Assembly: GCA_035504175.1 (NCBI GenBank)
Contig: DATJSJ010000075.1
Location: 1-34,449 of the forward strand
DNA length: 34,449 nt
Direction: 5' to 3'
From: DATJSJ01 sp035504175
GTDB taxonomy: Bacteria > Pseudomonadota > Alphaproteobacteria > Acetobacterales > Acetobacteraceae
Position numbers and translations under genes: made by a program. The notes beneath the pieces were generated by a model. The model saw nothing but the letters and a program-made list of their open reading frames with translations. It did not search any database and was not told the DNA's origin. Shown here piece by piece: positions 19,140 through 27,872 of the stretch; positions within the stretch are counted from its first letter, which is position 1, and every line of letters starts with the position of its first letter.

Positions 19140-20297
19140 ATGCTGAAGATCGGCCGTGGTGCCGCGGCGCCGCCCTTCCTGGTCATGGATGTGATCGCCG
19201 CGGCGAATGCGCGCGAGGCGGCGAGGGCGCCGGGCGATCCGGTGGTGATCCGCATGGAGGTCGGGCAGCCGGGCACCGGCGCGCCGGAGGGCGCGGTGCA
19301 GGCGGTGGCGCGCGCGCTCGCCGGGGGCGCGACGCTCGGCTACACCGAGGCGTTCGGCCTGCCGGTCCTGCGCGAGCGCATCGCGGCCCATATCGCCGCC
19401 TGGTACGGGCTCGATGTGCCGGTGCGGCGCATCGCGGTGACGACGGGCGCGTCGGGCGCATTTCCGCTCGCGTTCCTCGCGGCGTTCGATCCTGGCGACG
19501 CGGTGGCGCTCGTCGCGCCGTTCTATCCGCCCTACGTGAACATCCTGACGGCGCTCGGCCTGCGGCCGCAGATCCTCGAGACCGGGCCGGATACGCGCTA
19601 CCAGCCGAGCCTCGCGATGCTGGAGACGCTCGATCCGCGGCCGGCCGGGCTGATCGTCGCCAGCCCCTGCAACCCGGCAGGGACGATGCTGCATCCCGAG
19701 GAGCTGGCGGCGATCGCGGCCTGGTGCGATCGCGAGGGCGTGCGGCTCATCTCGGACGAGATCTATCACGGACTGCACTACACGAGTGCCATCGCGACCG
19801 CCGCCGCGTTCAGTCCGAACGCGATCACGATCAACAGCTTTTCCAAGTATTTCAGCATGACCGGCTGGCGAGTCGGCTGGATGGTGCTGCCGGAGGCGCT
19901 GATCCGGCCGGTCGAGTGCCTGGCGCAGAATCTGTTCATCAGCGCGCCGCATGTCTCGCAGCTCGCCGCCGCGGCGGCGTTCGACTGCCATGCGGAGCTG
20001 GCGGAGAATATCGCGCGTTACCGGCGCTCACGCGAATTGCTGCTGCGCGCCCTGCCGCAGGCGGGGTTCCCGCGCCTCGCCCCCGCCGAGGGCGCGTTTT
20101 ACCTCTACGCCGATGTCGCCGACCGCACGGATGACAGCGTCGCCTTTTGCGCGCGCATGCTGGCGGAGGCGGGCGTTGCGACGACGCCGGGGGTGGATTT
20201 CGACCGCAGCCGTGGCCACCGCACCGTGCGGTTCAGCTATTGCGGCCCGGAGGCGGACATGGCGGAGGCGGTCGAGCGGCTGGCGCGCTGGGCGTAG
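19140..20297 (+). CDS. class I/II pyridoxal-phosphate aminotransferase
   Basis: A 385-residue cytoplasmic PLP aminotransferase of fold type I. The PLP lysine is Lys236 in INSFSKYFSMTGWRVGW; ASPCNPAGTM, LISDEIYHGL and the C-terminal arginine in VRFSY are the other family marks. The substrate is probably an amino acid of the Asp/Ala/aromatic class; it cannot be set from sequence. The start is ATG 19140, 73 bases after the GGT-like gene on the same strand; an upstream extension of the frame is Arg-rich and unlikely. The gene ends 62 bp from a convergent epoxide hydrolase. Confidence 0.92.
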   Translation: MLKIGRGAAAPPFLVMDVIAAANAREAARAPGDPVVIRMEVGQPGTGAPEGAVQAVARALAGGATLGYTEAFGLPVLRERIAAHIAAWYGLDVPVRRIAVTTGASGAFPLAFLAAFDPGDAVALVAPFYPPYVNILTALGLRPQILETGPDTRYQPSLAMLETLDPRPAGLIVASPCNPAGTMLHPEELAAIAAWCDREGVRLISDEIYHGLHYTSAIATAAAFSPNAITINSFSKYFSMTGWRVGWMVLPEALIRPVECLAQNLFISAPHVSQLAAAAAFDCHAELAENIARYRRSRELLLRALPQAGFPRLAPAEGAFYLYADVADRTDDSVAFCARMLAEAGVATTPGVDFDRSRGHRTVRFSYCGPEADMAEAVERLARWA

Positions 20298-20359
20298 CGC
20301 GCGCGCCGTTCGGATCGGTCGGGCGGCAGGCGGCGCTCCAGAACCGGACAGGTCCGACC

Positions 20360-21499
20360 TCAGGCGCGGTCTGCCGATACCTTCGTGATGAAGGCCCGCA
20401 GGTCGGCCAGCATCAGCTCCGGCTCCTCCCAGGCGGCGAAATGGCCGCCCCTCGGCATGTCGGTCCAGTGCACGACGTTGTACGTCTTCTCGGCAAACGA
20501 GCGCGGCGGCGGAATGAACACCGGATCGGGGAAGGCCGCGACGCCGGTTGGCACCTCGATGCGCGTGCCGGCCGGGAAGGTCTGTGATCCTTCCAGCCGC
20601 TTGCCGTGATACATCCAGGTCGCCGTCACGAACGACGACGGCGCGACATAGAGCATGATGTTGGTGAGCAGGTCCTCCTCGGAAAACCTGCTCCAGAGGT
20701 CGGGGCTGCCATCGGCGCGCTCCGGCAGGTCCGCCCATTTGCCGAATTTTTCCAGGATCCAGCCGGCCGCGCCGACCGGACTGTCGGCCATCGACACGCC
20801 CAGGGTCTGCGGGCGGGTCTCCTGCTCGTGATTGTACCCGGTTTCCCAGTCGGCGATCGCATCCCGCCTGGCGACGAAATCGCTTTCTTCGGCGGTCGTC
20901 GGCGTGACGTCCTTTCCCAGGACGGTGACCATGTTGATGTGGATGCCGAGCAGCGCGTCAGGCTGGCCATGCGCCATCCAGACCGCGATGCCGTGGCCCC
21001 AGTCGCCGCCCTGGACGACGTAGCGCGATCGCCCGAACAGCCGGACCATCAGCTCGTGCATGAGCTCGGCGGCACGACGCGGCCCCATGGGCGCGGTTAT
21101 CGGCCTGGAGAACGCAAAGCCGGGAAGCGAGGGAACAACGACATCGTGCCCGTCGGCGGCGAGGGCTTCGCGCAGGCGCTCGAACTCGAGAAACGAGCCC
21201 GGCCAGCCGTGCAGCAGAAGCACGGGAGGCCTGGATCCGTCGCCCTTCATATGGACGAAATGGATGCGCTCGCCCGCGATGTCGGTCGTGAAGTTCGGGA
21301 GCTGATTGAGGCGCCGCTCGACCGCGCGCCAGTCATAGCGATCCCGCCAATAGGCCACGAGCCGCTTCAGGTCATCGATCCCGACGCCGGCCGTCCATCC
21401 GCCCGTGTCGGGCAGCTCGCTCCAGTCATAGGCCTCGACCTTCGCCCGGATGACGGCAAGCCGTTCGTCGGGGATATGGATCGTATAGGGTGAGATCAC
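20360..21499 (-). CDS. epoxide hydrolase (EHN-domain alpha/beta hydrolase)
   Basis: A 379-residue alpha/beta hydrolase with the N-terminal epoxide-hydrolase domain (ISPYTIHIPDERLAVIRAKV). The oxyanion motif is LLHGWPGSF, the nucleophilic aspartate lies in QGGDWGHG, and the base histidine near the C-terminus is in RGGHFAAWEEPE. It should open epoxides to diols in the cytoplasm. I chose GTG 21499, which has GAGGAGAAAACC directly upstream; a longer frame to 21754 lacks a ribosome site and overlaps the regulator. The divergent LysR gene starts 155 bp away and probably controls it. Confidence 0.9.
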   Translation of the reverse strand: MISPYTIHIPDERLAVIRAKVEAYDWSELPDTGGWTAGVGIDDLKRLVAYWRDRYDWRAVERRLNQLPNFTTDIAGERIHFVHMKGDGSRPPVLLLHGWPGSFLEFERLREALAADGHDVVVPSLPGFAFSRPITAPMGPRRAAELMHELMVRLFGRSRYVVQGGDWGHGIAVWMAHGQPDALLGIHINMVTVLGKDVTPTTAEESDFVARRDAIADWETGYNHEQETRPQTLGVSMADSPVGAAGWILEKFGKWADLPERADGSPDLWSRFSEEDLLTNIMLYVAPSSFVTATWMYHGKRLEGSQTFPAGTRIEVPTGVAAFPDPVFIPPPRSFAEKTYNVVHWTDMPRGGHFAAWEEPELMLADLRAFITKVSADRA

Positions 21500-21654
21500 G
21501 GTTTTCTCCTCGGAACCCGTCGCGGCAACGATGAGGCCGACACCGCCGATCGTTGCAACGGGCTTCGCTCCAGTTCGCGTCCCGCAAAACTGGACGCTCG
21601 AGGCTCCGTTGTGTATCCCGAAAAGCGGCGAAGACTTGTGCATCGGGCGCACAG

Positions 21655-22641
21655 ATGGGCACTCCCGCGGATCGGGCCGGCGACCTCGAGATCTTTGCGG
21701 TGGTGGCCGATGCCGGCAGCTTCTCGGCCGCCGGGCGATCGCTCGACCTGGCACCGTCCTCCGTCGGGCGACGGATCGAGCGGATCGAACATCGTCTCGG
21801 CGTCCGCCTGCTGCTGCGCACCACGCGATCGCTGACCCTGACGGCGGAGGGCGCCGCTTACCTGTCCGCCGCCCGGCGCATCCTCGCCGACCTGCGCGAG
21901 ACGGAGCAGGCGATTGCGGATCAGGGCGCGCCGCGCGGACGCCTGCGCGTCAGCACCTCGATCCTCTATGGACGGATGTTCCTGGTGCCGCTGCTCGCGG
22001 ACTTCGTCCGCCGCTATCCCGGCATCCTGCTGGACGTCAGCCTGACCGACGCGATCGTCGACATCGCCGCCGGCCAGGCGGATGTGGGCGTGCGGTTCGG
22101 CCCGCTGCCCGACGGGCCGCTCACGGCGCGCAAGCTCGGCGAGACGCGCAAGGTGATCGTGGCGTCGCCGGATTATCTCGCGCGTCGGGGCACGCCCAAG
22201 GTCCCGGAAGACCTGCACGGCCATGACTGCCTCGGCTTCAACTTCAGGCGCGACGCGCCCACCTGGCCGTTTCGCGAGGACGGCCGCGACTATGCGCTGG
22301 CGATCCGCGGCAGCATCGAGGCAAACAACGGCGAGACGCTGGGCCAGTTGGCGGCCGAAGGCGCCGGCGTGACCCGTGTGGGGACCATAACCGTGCGCGA
22401 CGCGATCGCCCGGCGCGACCTCGTACCGCTGCTGGAAGAGTTCAATCCGGGCGATGTCGAGGACATCAACGCGGTGTTCATGGGCGGGCGGCACATGCCG
22501 GCACGCGTTCGCTGTTTCGTCGACTATCTGGTCGAGCGACTGCGCTCTCCGGAACGCGCGAGTTCCGAACGAGCCTCCGGCGCCGGCGTGGTCGGCCGAT
22601 CAGACCGCGACCGCGCGCGACGGATACGGCGAAGCCCGTGA
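21655..22641 (+). CDS. LysR-family transcriptional regulator
   Basis: A 328-residue LysR regulator. The N-terminal winged helix-turn-helix occupies residues 8-65 (LEIFAVVADAGSFSAAGRSL then SSVGRRIERIEHRLGVRLL), followed by the linker helix and a two-lobed effector domain (GRLRVSTSILYGRMFLVPLL). Such proteins usually control a divergent gene, here the epoxide hydrolase, from sites in the 155-bp space between them. The start is ATG 21655; 34 in-frame residues further upstream are basic and not typical of LysR starts. A short inverted repeat GTGC-N7-GCAC (21638-21652) lies just before the start. Confidence 0.92.
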   Translation: MGTPADRAGDLEIFAVVADAGSFSAAGRSLDLAPSSVGRRIERIEHRLGVRLLLRTTRSLTLTAEGAAYLSAARRILADLRETEQAIADQGAPRGRLRVSTSILYGRMFLVPLLADFVRRYPGILLDVSLTDAIVDIAAGQADVGVRFGPLPDGPLTARKLGETRKVIVASPDYLARRGTPKVPEDLHGHDCLGFNFRRDAPTWPFREDGRDYALAIRGSIEANNGETLGQLAAEGAGVTRVGTITVRDAIARRDLVPLLEEFNPGDVEDINAVFMGGRHMPARVRCFVDYLVERLRSPERASSERASGAGVVGRSDRDRARRIRRSP

Positions 22642-22826
22642 GTCGCAGTCTGAGGCAGAAACGTCGAGCGTGACAGGGTAAGACGGGGCGAAGCTGGTCG
22701 ATGATCGCCGCACGCTTCCTCGCCGCCGGGGCATCGGTGGCAGCCAGGATCAACTGAACTACTGACTGCGCAGGTCGCGCTCTCGTCCCCTCCACGATCG
22801 CTGCCGTGCGCCGGAACGGGAACGCG
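22642..22826. other. Intergenic stretch between convergent genes, no gene seen
   Basis: This 185-bp interval separates the LysR gene from the convergent membrane-protein gene. The minus strand has an open frame here with some protein-like sequence (VVQLILAATDAPAARKRAA), but it has no believable start and runs antisense into LysR. It could be a gene remnant. No terminator-like hairpin with a T-run was found. Confidence 0.4.
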
Positions 22827-24536
22827 TCAGCGCGCAGCGGTCCACGCCATGTGCTGGAGATCGATCGCACAAAGTCCATGCAAATGGTGGTGCAACGCAT
22901 AAGACTCCACCCAGGGCCGGTACCCTGGCTCACTCGGAGTCAATGCGCGCCAGTCCGGCGGCCCGAAGGTGGCGATGCCGTTGATCGTCGGCAGATCACG
23001 GGTTTCCGCGATCATCATCGCATCCACGTTCGCCGTGTAGAGCCGCACCACGGGATTCGGACTGGACTCGCCGCGCGAGCGGGACACGTAGAAGGCGCGG
23101 CAACCCGTCGGCGCCTGCGGCACGCGCCGCAGGAAGGCCAGTTCTCCCGGCCGGTCCTTCACCACCGGCGCCCAGGTGGCGACCTGTTCCGCCGCCAGCA
23201 GCGCACAGACGAGGCCGGTCAGCGGCGCCGGCCAACGCCGGGCCAACGCCGCCAAGGCCGCGATCGCAATCGTGATGACCGGGAGATCGAGCAGGATCTG
23301 ATACCGCTCGACGACGCGCACCGCCTTCGCCCCGGGCACCAGCGCCCAGACCAGCTGCCACGGCGTGACCGTGCCGATCCGGATCGTCAGCGCCCAGGTG
23401 ACCAGCGTCGCGAGCGCCACGGCACGCAGCAGGGCGCCTCGATCCGCATCGCGCCGCCAGACCCGGACCACGCCGACCGCGAACAGCACAAGCAAACCGA
23501 TTGGCAGGCCGGTCATGTTCTCGTCCGTGTGCGGCACGTCGACGAGGGGGTCCGGCTGGAAATGCCCTGTCAGCCAGCGGTCGAGCCAGCCCCAGACCAG
23601 ATTTCCCGGCGCCAAGTGCACGATATCGACCGGCGTGATGCCGTAGGCCAGGGTCTCGGCGAAACTGTGCATCCCGGTGGTGCGGGCCTTCGGCAGGTAG
23701 AGCAGCAGCAGCGGCAGGGTGGCGAGGGCGGCGGCGCCGGCGACCAGCGCCGCCGCGCGCCAGTGCCGCCGCAACGCCTGCACCCAGTCGCGGCGGAGCG
23801 CGGCCGGCGCCAGCGCGATCCAGGCAAGTGCGACGGCGGCGCCGAAGAAGGTGGCGAACCAGGCCATGTAGTAACCGGTCATCAGCCAGCTGCCCCAGAG
23901 CAGCGCCGCCAGGCCGCCCAGCAGCAGAAGGCGTCCGGTCCGCCCGCGCCGCAGCGCCAGTGCCGCCCCATGCAGCAGCAGCGCCAGCAGCGGGGCGAAG
24001 CTCACGGCGAAGAGCTGCGCATGCACCGCTTGCAGGGCGATGTTGTTGGCCGTGGTGAAGAGGTAGGCGCCGAACAGCGACCAGAGCAGCCCCAGCCCGA
24101 CGATCCGACGCAGACACGCGGCGAAGCTCGCAAACCCGATCGCCGTCACCGCGACATGGACGAGTTCGGCCGCGAGCAGCGGATCGATGCTCGCGCCCCG
24201 CAGGGCGGCGTACGGAATCCCGTACAGCAGATAGCCGTCGTCATAGGCGAGAGTGCCGCGATGCGGGAAGAAATAGGCGGTGGTGTCCCAGGCCGCGCGA
24301 CCGCGGAACACGTTGTACCAGTGCTCCAGGATCGCGACTTCGATGTTGCCGTCGAATCCGTCGCTGAACAGGCGGGTGAAGCCATTCGCGATCTGCACGC
24401 GATAGACGAAGGCAACCGCGGCGAGCAGCACCGCGACCGACAGCAGGCCATGCGCAAGGCGGCGCCTGGTGGCCGGGCCCGGCCAGCCGGCAACGCGCTC
24501 CCGCACGGAAACGCCGATCGGGGCAGCGGCGTTCAT
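22827..24536 (-). CDS. Multi-pass membrane protein, possible GT-C glycosyltransferase
   Basis: A 569-residue integral membrane protein with about ten to eleven hydrophobic segments between residues 30 and 440 and a soluble C-terminal part of about 110 residues. After the first transmembrane segment comes an acidic loop, FSDGFDGNIEVAILEHWYNV, placed like the catalytic DxD/acidic loop of GT-C glycosyltransferases that use lipid-linked sugars. No closer family is recognised. The start is ATG 24536. It lies downstream of rne on the same strand, separated by 165 bp of palindromes, so it probably has its own promoter. Function is inference. Confidence 0.72.
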   Translation of the reverse strand: MNAAAPIGVSVRERVAGWPGPATRRRLAHGLLSVAVLLAAVAFVYRVQIANGFTRLFSDGFDGNIEVAILEHWYNVFRGRAAWDTTAYFFPHRGTLAYDDGYLLYGIPYAALRGASIDPLLAAELVHVAVTAIGFASFAACLRRIVGLGLLWSLFGAYLFTTANNIALQAVHAQLFAVSFAPLLALLLHGAALALRRGRTGRLLLLGGLAALLWGSWLMTGYYMAWFATFFGAAVALAWIALAPAALRRDWVQALRRHWRAAALVAGAAALATLPLLLLYLPKARTTGMHSFAETLAYGITPVDIVHLAPGNLVWGWLDRWLTGHFQPDPLVDVPHTDENMTGLPIGLLVLFAVGVVRVWRRDADRGALLRAVALATLVTWALTIRIGTVTPWQLVWALVPGAKAVRVVERYQILLDLPVITIAIAALAALARRWPAPLTGLVCALLAAEQVATWAPVVKDRPGELAFLRRVPQAPTGCRAFYVSRSRGESSPNPVVRLYTANVDAMMIAETRDLPTINGIATFGPPDWRALTPSEPGYRPWVESYALHHHLHGLCAIDLQHMAWTAAR

Positions 24537-24555
24537 TTACCGGAGAGGGCTGAGC

Positions 24556-24587
24556 TGCGGCGTCGGACCCGGGTCCGGCGCGCCGCA
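24556..24587. repeat. Extended palindrome upstream of the membrane-protein gene
   Basis: A 14-bp perfect palindrome (CGGACCCGGGTCCG, 24564-24577) is enclosed by a second pair of arms TGCGGCG (24556-24562) and CGCCGCA (24581-24587). It ends 19 bp upstream of the start codon at 24536. It could be an operator for a dimeric regulator or a hairpin in the leader. Confidence 0.6.
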
Positions 24588-24597
24588 ATCCAGCCTG

Positions 24598-24660
24598 GTA
24601 TCCGATCGCGGCGAAGCGTGAGTCGCGTCGCGACCACGCGTCGCCGCGTGAGTCGGATAC
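24598..24660. repeat. 63-bp imperfect inverted repeat
   Basis: Outer arms GTATCCGA (24598-24605) and TCGGATAC (24653-24660) are perfect. Inside them CGCGGCGA pairs with TCGCCGCG and GCGTG with CACGC, and the centre GTCGCG/CGCGAC is itself palindromic. The 10-mer GCGTGAGTCG also occurs twice in direct orientation (24616-24625 and 24646-24655). This is a long cruciform-capable element of unknown role between rne and the next gene. Confidence 0.65.
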
Positions 24661-24677
24661 TCAGCAAACTGCTCTGT

Positions 24678-24700
24678 GCCGGCTTTCCGTGAAAGCTGGC
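24678..24700 (-). terminator. Hairpin just after the rne stop codon
   Basis: A ten-base stem with one imperfect pair (GCCGGCTTTC/GAAAGCTGGC, read on the plus strand) and a three-base loop ends one base beyond the rne stop codon. It has no T-run. Terminator or 3'-end protection of the rne transcript is inferred. Confidence 0.45.
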
Positions 24701-24701
24701 A

Positions 24702-27700
24702 CTAGCGCCGCCACCAGCCGCGCTTTTTCGGCGCGGCGGCGTCCTCGCTGCCGACCATGATCGGCTGGATCGCCGGCTGCGCCGGTTCTGCCGGGGGCGG
24801 CGCTTGCACCGTCTCCGGCTCCTCCGTGATCAATGCGGGCGCCGGCTCCGGTGGCACTACGGGCGCCGCGGCGACCGCGTGCGCCAGGGTGGGCACCGGT
24901 TCAGACAACTCCGGCGGCGGGGATGCATCCGTTTCGGCCATCGACCCGGATGCCGCCACCTCGAAGTCCCGAGCCGGAACCGGCGCTGCCGCCGCCGCGA
25001 GATCGTCCGGGGCGGCCGTCGTCACGACCTCCGCCGCAGGAGCCGCGCCCGGGCCCGCATTCATCGGCGCCGATGCCTCGCGCTCGGCCACCTGCTCGAT
25101 CACATCGAAGATGTCGAACCCGTGCCCGCCGAAGGGGTCGGCGGGAGTCGGGCCGGCATAGGGCGGCGCCGGGATCGGCGCCGCCTCGTCCTCCGCGCCC
25201 TCGCGCCTGCGCCGTCCGCCGCGCCGACCGCGCCGTCGGCCGCGCTGGCTCTCCTCCGCGGCCGCGGCCTCGTCGGTCGCCCCCGTTTCCGTCTCCGCCG
25301 CGGCCTCGGACGGCGCGGTTCCATCCGCCGCCTCGGCGATCAGCAGCGGCGCGTCCCCGACCGCCGCCAGGCTCGGCGCCGGCTCGACGGCGACATCCGC
25401 CAGCCCTGCACCGGTTTCCTCTCCCTCCGCCGCCGCCTCGGATGCGCCGTCGTCGGCCTCGGCGGCCTCCTCCTCGGCGCCGCCGTCCTCGCGCCGGCCG
25501 CCGCGGCGGCGCCGACGGCGCCGGCGGCGCCGGCGCTCGCCTTCCTCGCCCGACGGCTCGGCCTCGGCCTCGGCCGACTCGGCCACGGGCGCGATCGCCT
25601 CCTCGGCCGCCTCGTCCGCGGCTTCCGCCGCGACCGCCTCGTCCTCCGGCATCTCGGGCGGTGGCGTCGCGGTCTCCTGCCGGATCGCCGGCGGCGCCTC
25701 GGCGGTCTGCGCGCGCACCCGGTCGATGCGGATCTGCGGCGGGATCAGGCTGTCATCGGCGGCGAAGCTGACCCGCATCGCCGCCCGCGCCTCGATGTCG
25801 GCGAGCCGCGCCCGCTTGTGGTTGAGGATATAGAGCGCGATGGCTCCGGCGACGGAGACGACGATCTCGGCGGCGCGGCGCTTGCCGCCTTCCTCCTCGA
25901 TCGCGCGCAGCACGTGCAGCACCGAGCTCTCCGTGCTGCGCACGTGCCCGGTACCGCCGCAATGCGGACAGGCGGTGAAGCTGGTTTCGGCGAGCGACGG
26001 GCGCAGCCGCTGCCGGCTCATCTCCATCAGGCCGAAATGGCTGATATGGCCGACCTGGATGCGCGCGCGATCGGTCTTGAGCGCCTCCTTCAGGCGTCGC
26101 TCGACCATCGCATTGTGCTTCTTCGACTCCATGTCGATGAAGTCGATGACGATCAGCCCGGCCAGGTCGCGCAGCCGCAATTGTCGCGACACCTCGTCGG
26201 CGGCCTCGAGATTGGTGCGCAGCGCCGTCTCCTCGATGCCGCGCTCGCGCGTCGAGCGGCCGGAGTTGACGTCGATCGCGACCAGCGCCTCGGTCTGGTT
26301 GATCACCAGATAGCCGCCGGACTTGAGCTGCACGGTCGGCTGCAGCATGCCGTCGAGCTGCGCCTCGACCTGGCTCTTGGCGAACAGCGGCTGGCCGCCA
26401 TCGCGCCAGAGCTGCACCTTGCGCGCGTGGCTCGGCATCAGCATGCGCATGAAATCGCGCGCCGCCTTCCAGCCGCCCTCGCCATCGACCACCACCTCGT
26501 CGATGTCGCGGGAATAGACGTCGCGGATCGCGCGCTTGATCAGATCCGCTTCCTCGTAGATCAGCATCGGCGCGACGGAGGCGAGCGTGCGCTCGCGGAT
26601 GTCGTCCCACAGCCGCAGCAGGTATTCGCAGTCGCGCTTGATCTCCGGCTTCGGCCGCTGCGCGCCGGCGGTGCGCACGATCAGTCCCATGCCGCGCGGG
26701 ATGTCGAGTTCGGCGGTGATCTCTTTCAGCCGCCGCCGGTCGGCGGCCGAGGTGATCTTGCGCGAAATGCCGCCGCCTCGCGGGCTGTTCGGCATCAGCA
26801 CACAGTAGCGCCCGGCGAGGGAAATGTACGTGGTCAGCGCCGCGCCTTTCGTGCCGCGCTCCTCCTTCACCACCTGCACGAGCAGGATCTGCCGGCGGCG
26901 GATCACCTCCTGGATCTTGTAGTTGCGCATGAAGCGTGGCGGCGGCCGCCGCTCCGGCCGGTCGTCGCCGGAATCGCCACCGATCGTCTCGGGGGGTGGC
27001 GCGGTCTCGCCCACGCTTTCGGGCTCGCCGTTGGCGATCTCGACCTCGCCGGAAGTGGCCTCGGCGGCTTCCGGCGCCAGGTCGGCACCCATCGCCGCGA
27101 TTTCCGCGCGGGTCGGCAGCGGGGCCGTCACGGGTGGGGGCTCGGGCGTCTCGCCTTCGGCAAGAGGCAGCTCGCCGGGACCGGCGTCGGCCGCGAGCGG
27201 CGCCGATGCGGCTTCGGCAGTCGCGCCCGATGCGGTGTCCGCCGGGTCGAAATCCGACCTGTCCGGTTGGTCGGCCGTCGGCTCCGTGTTCGCGCGCGCG
27301 GGCTCCGTCGCCTCGGCGGCATCATCGAAGCCGGCGCCCGGCGCGTCGAAGCTCTCTGCGACGGGCTCGTAAGGAGCCTGTGCGTCCGAGGCATCGGGCG
27401 CGGCCCCGGCCGGCACCGCCTCGCCGGTGCCGGCGTCGAGCGTGGCGGCCGCGGCGTCATCCGTCCCGGCGGCCGCGACAGCCTCGCCGGCTGCGTTCTC
27501 GCTCCGGATCCCGGATCGGCCGGCCGTCGGAGTCGATTCGGCGGCGGCGGCGGCCGCGTCTTCGGCCTCCTCCTCGGCGCGCGCCTCGGCCTCCTGCATC
27601 TCCAGCAGGCGTTGCCGGTCGGCGACCGGGATCTGGTAGTAATCCGGGTGGATCTCGCCGAAGGCGAGGAAGCCGTGGCGGTTGCCGCCGTACTCGACGA

Positions 27701-27872
27701 AGGCCGCCTGGAGGCTCGGCTCCACGCGCACGACCTTGGCGAGATAGATATTGCCCTTGAGCTGTTTGCGGGCCTGGGTCTCGACGTCGAAATCTTCGAG
27801 GCGGCTACCGTCCAGCACCACCACGCGGGTCTCTTCCGCGTGGGAGGCGTCGATCAGCATGCGTTTGGACAT
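24702..27872 (-). CDS. rne: ribonuclease E
   Basis: Essential single-strand endoribonuclease that starts mRNA decay and processes stable RNA, scaffold of the degradosome. The protein has 1056 residues. The S1 domain (residues 37-92 and about 313-370) is split by an insertion of roughly 220 acidic, Ala/Glu-rich residues. The catalytic aspartates lie in VAIDVNSGR and GLIVIDFIDM, and the zinc-link is CPHCGGTGH. The C-terminal third is disordered, with an Arg-rich patch after GEEGE and the end PKKRGWWRR, expected to bind RNA and partners. The start is ATG 27872 with CGGAG upstream. The long space before it may carry the self-regulating leader known for rne. Confidence 0.96.
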   Translation of the reverse strand: MSKRMLIDASHAEETRVVVLDGSRLEDFDVETQARKQLKGNIYLAKVVRVEPSLQAAFVEYGGNRHGFLAFGEIHPDYYQIPVADRQRLLEMQEAEARAEEEAEDAAAAAAESTPTAGRSGIRSENAAGEAVAAAGTDDAAAATLDAGTGEAVPAGAAPDASDAQAPYEPVAESFDAPGAGFDDAAEATEPARANTEPTADQPDRSDFDPADTASGATAEAASAPLAADAGPGELPLAEGETPEPPPVTAPLPTRAEIAAMGADLAPEAAEATSGEVEIANGEPESVGETAPPPETIGGDSGDDRPERRPPPRFMRNYKIQEVIRRRQILLVQVVKEERGTKGAALTTYISLAGRYCVLMPNSPRGGGISRKITSAADRRRLKEITAELDIPRGMGLIVRTAGAQRPKPEIKRDCEYLLRLWDDIRERTLASVAPMLIYEEADLIKRAIRDVYSRDIDEVVVDGEGGWKAARDFMRMLMPSHARKVQLWRDGGQPLFAKSQVEAQLDGMLQPTVQLKSGGYLVINQTEALVAIDVNSGRSTRERGIEETALRTNLEAADEVSRQLRLRDLAGLIVIDFIDMESKKHNAMVERRLKEALKTDRARIQVGHISHFGLMEMSRQRLRPSLAETSFTACPHCGGTGHVRSTESSVLHVLRAIEEEGGKRRAAEIVVSVAGAIALYILNHKRARLADIEARAAMRVSFAADDSLIPPQIRIDRVRAQTAEAPPAIRQETATPPPEMPEDEAVAAEAADEAAEEAIAPVAESAEAEAEPSGEEGERRRRRRRRRRRGGRREDGGAEEEAAEADDGASEAAAEGEETGAGLADVAVEPAPSLAAVGDAPLLIAEAADGTAPSEAAAETETGATDEAAAAEESQRGRRRGRRGGRRRREGAEDEAAPIPAPPYAGPTPADPFGGHGFDIFDVIEQVAEREASAPMNAGPGAAPAAEVVTTAAPDDLAAAAAPVPARDFEVAASGSMAETDASPPPELSEPVPTLAHAVAAAPVVPPEPAPALITEEPETVQAPPPAEPAQPAIQPIMVGSEDAAAPKKRGWWRR

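Noticed and set aside
21638..21652. GTGC-N7-GCAC as the LysR operator
   Set aside because: Only four-base arms, touching the regulator's own start codon; too weak to call without binding data.
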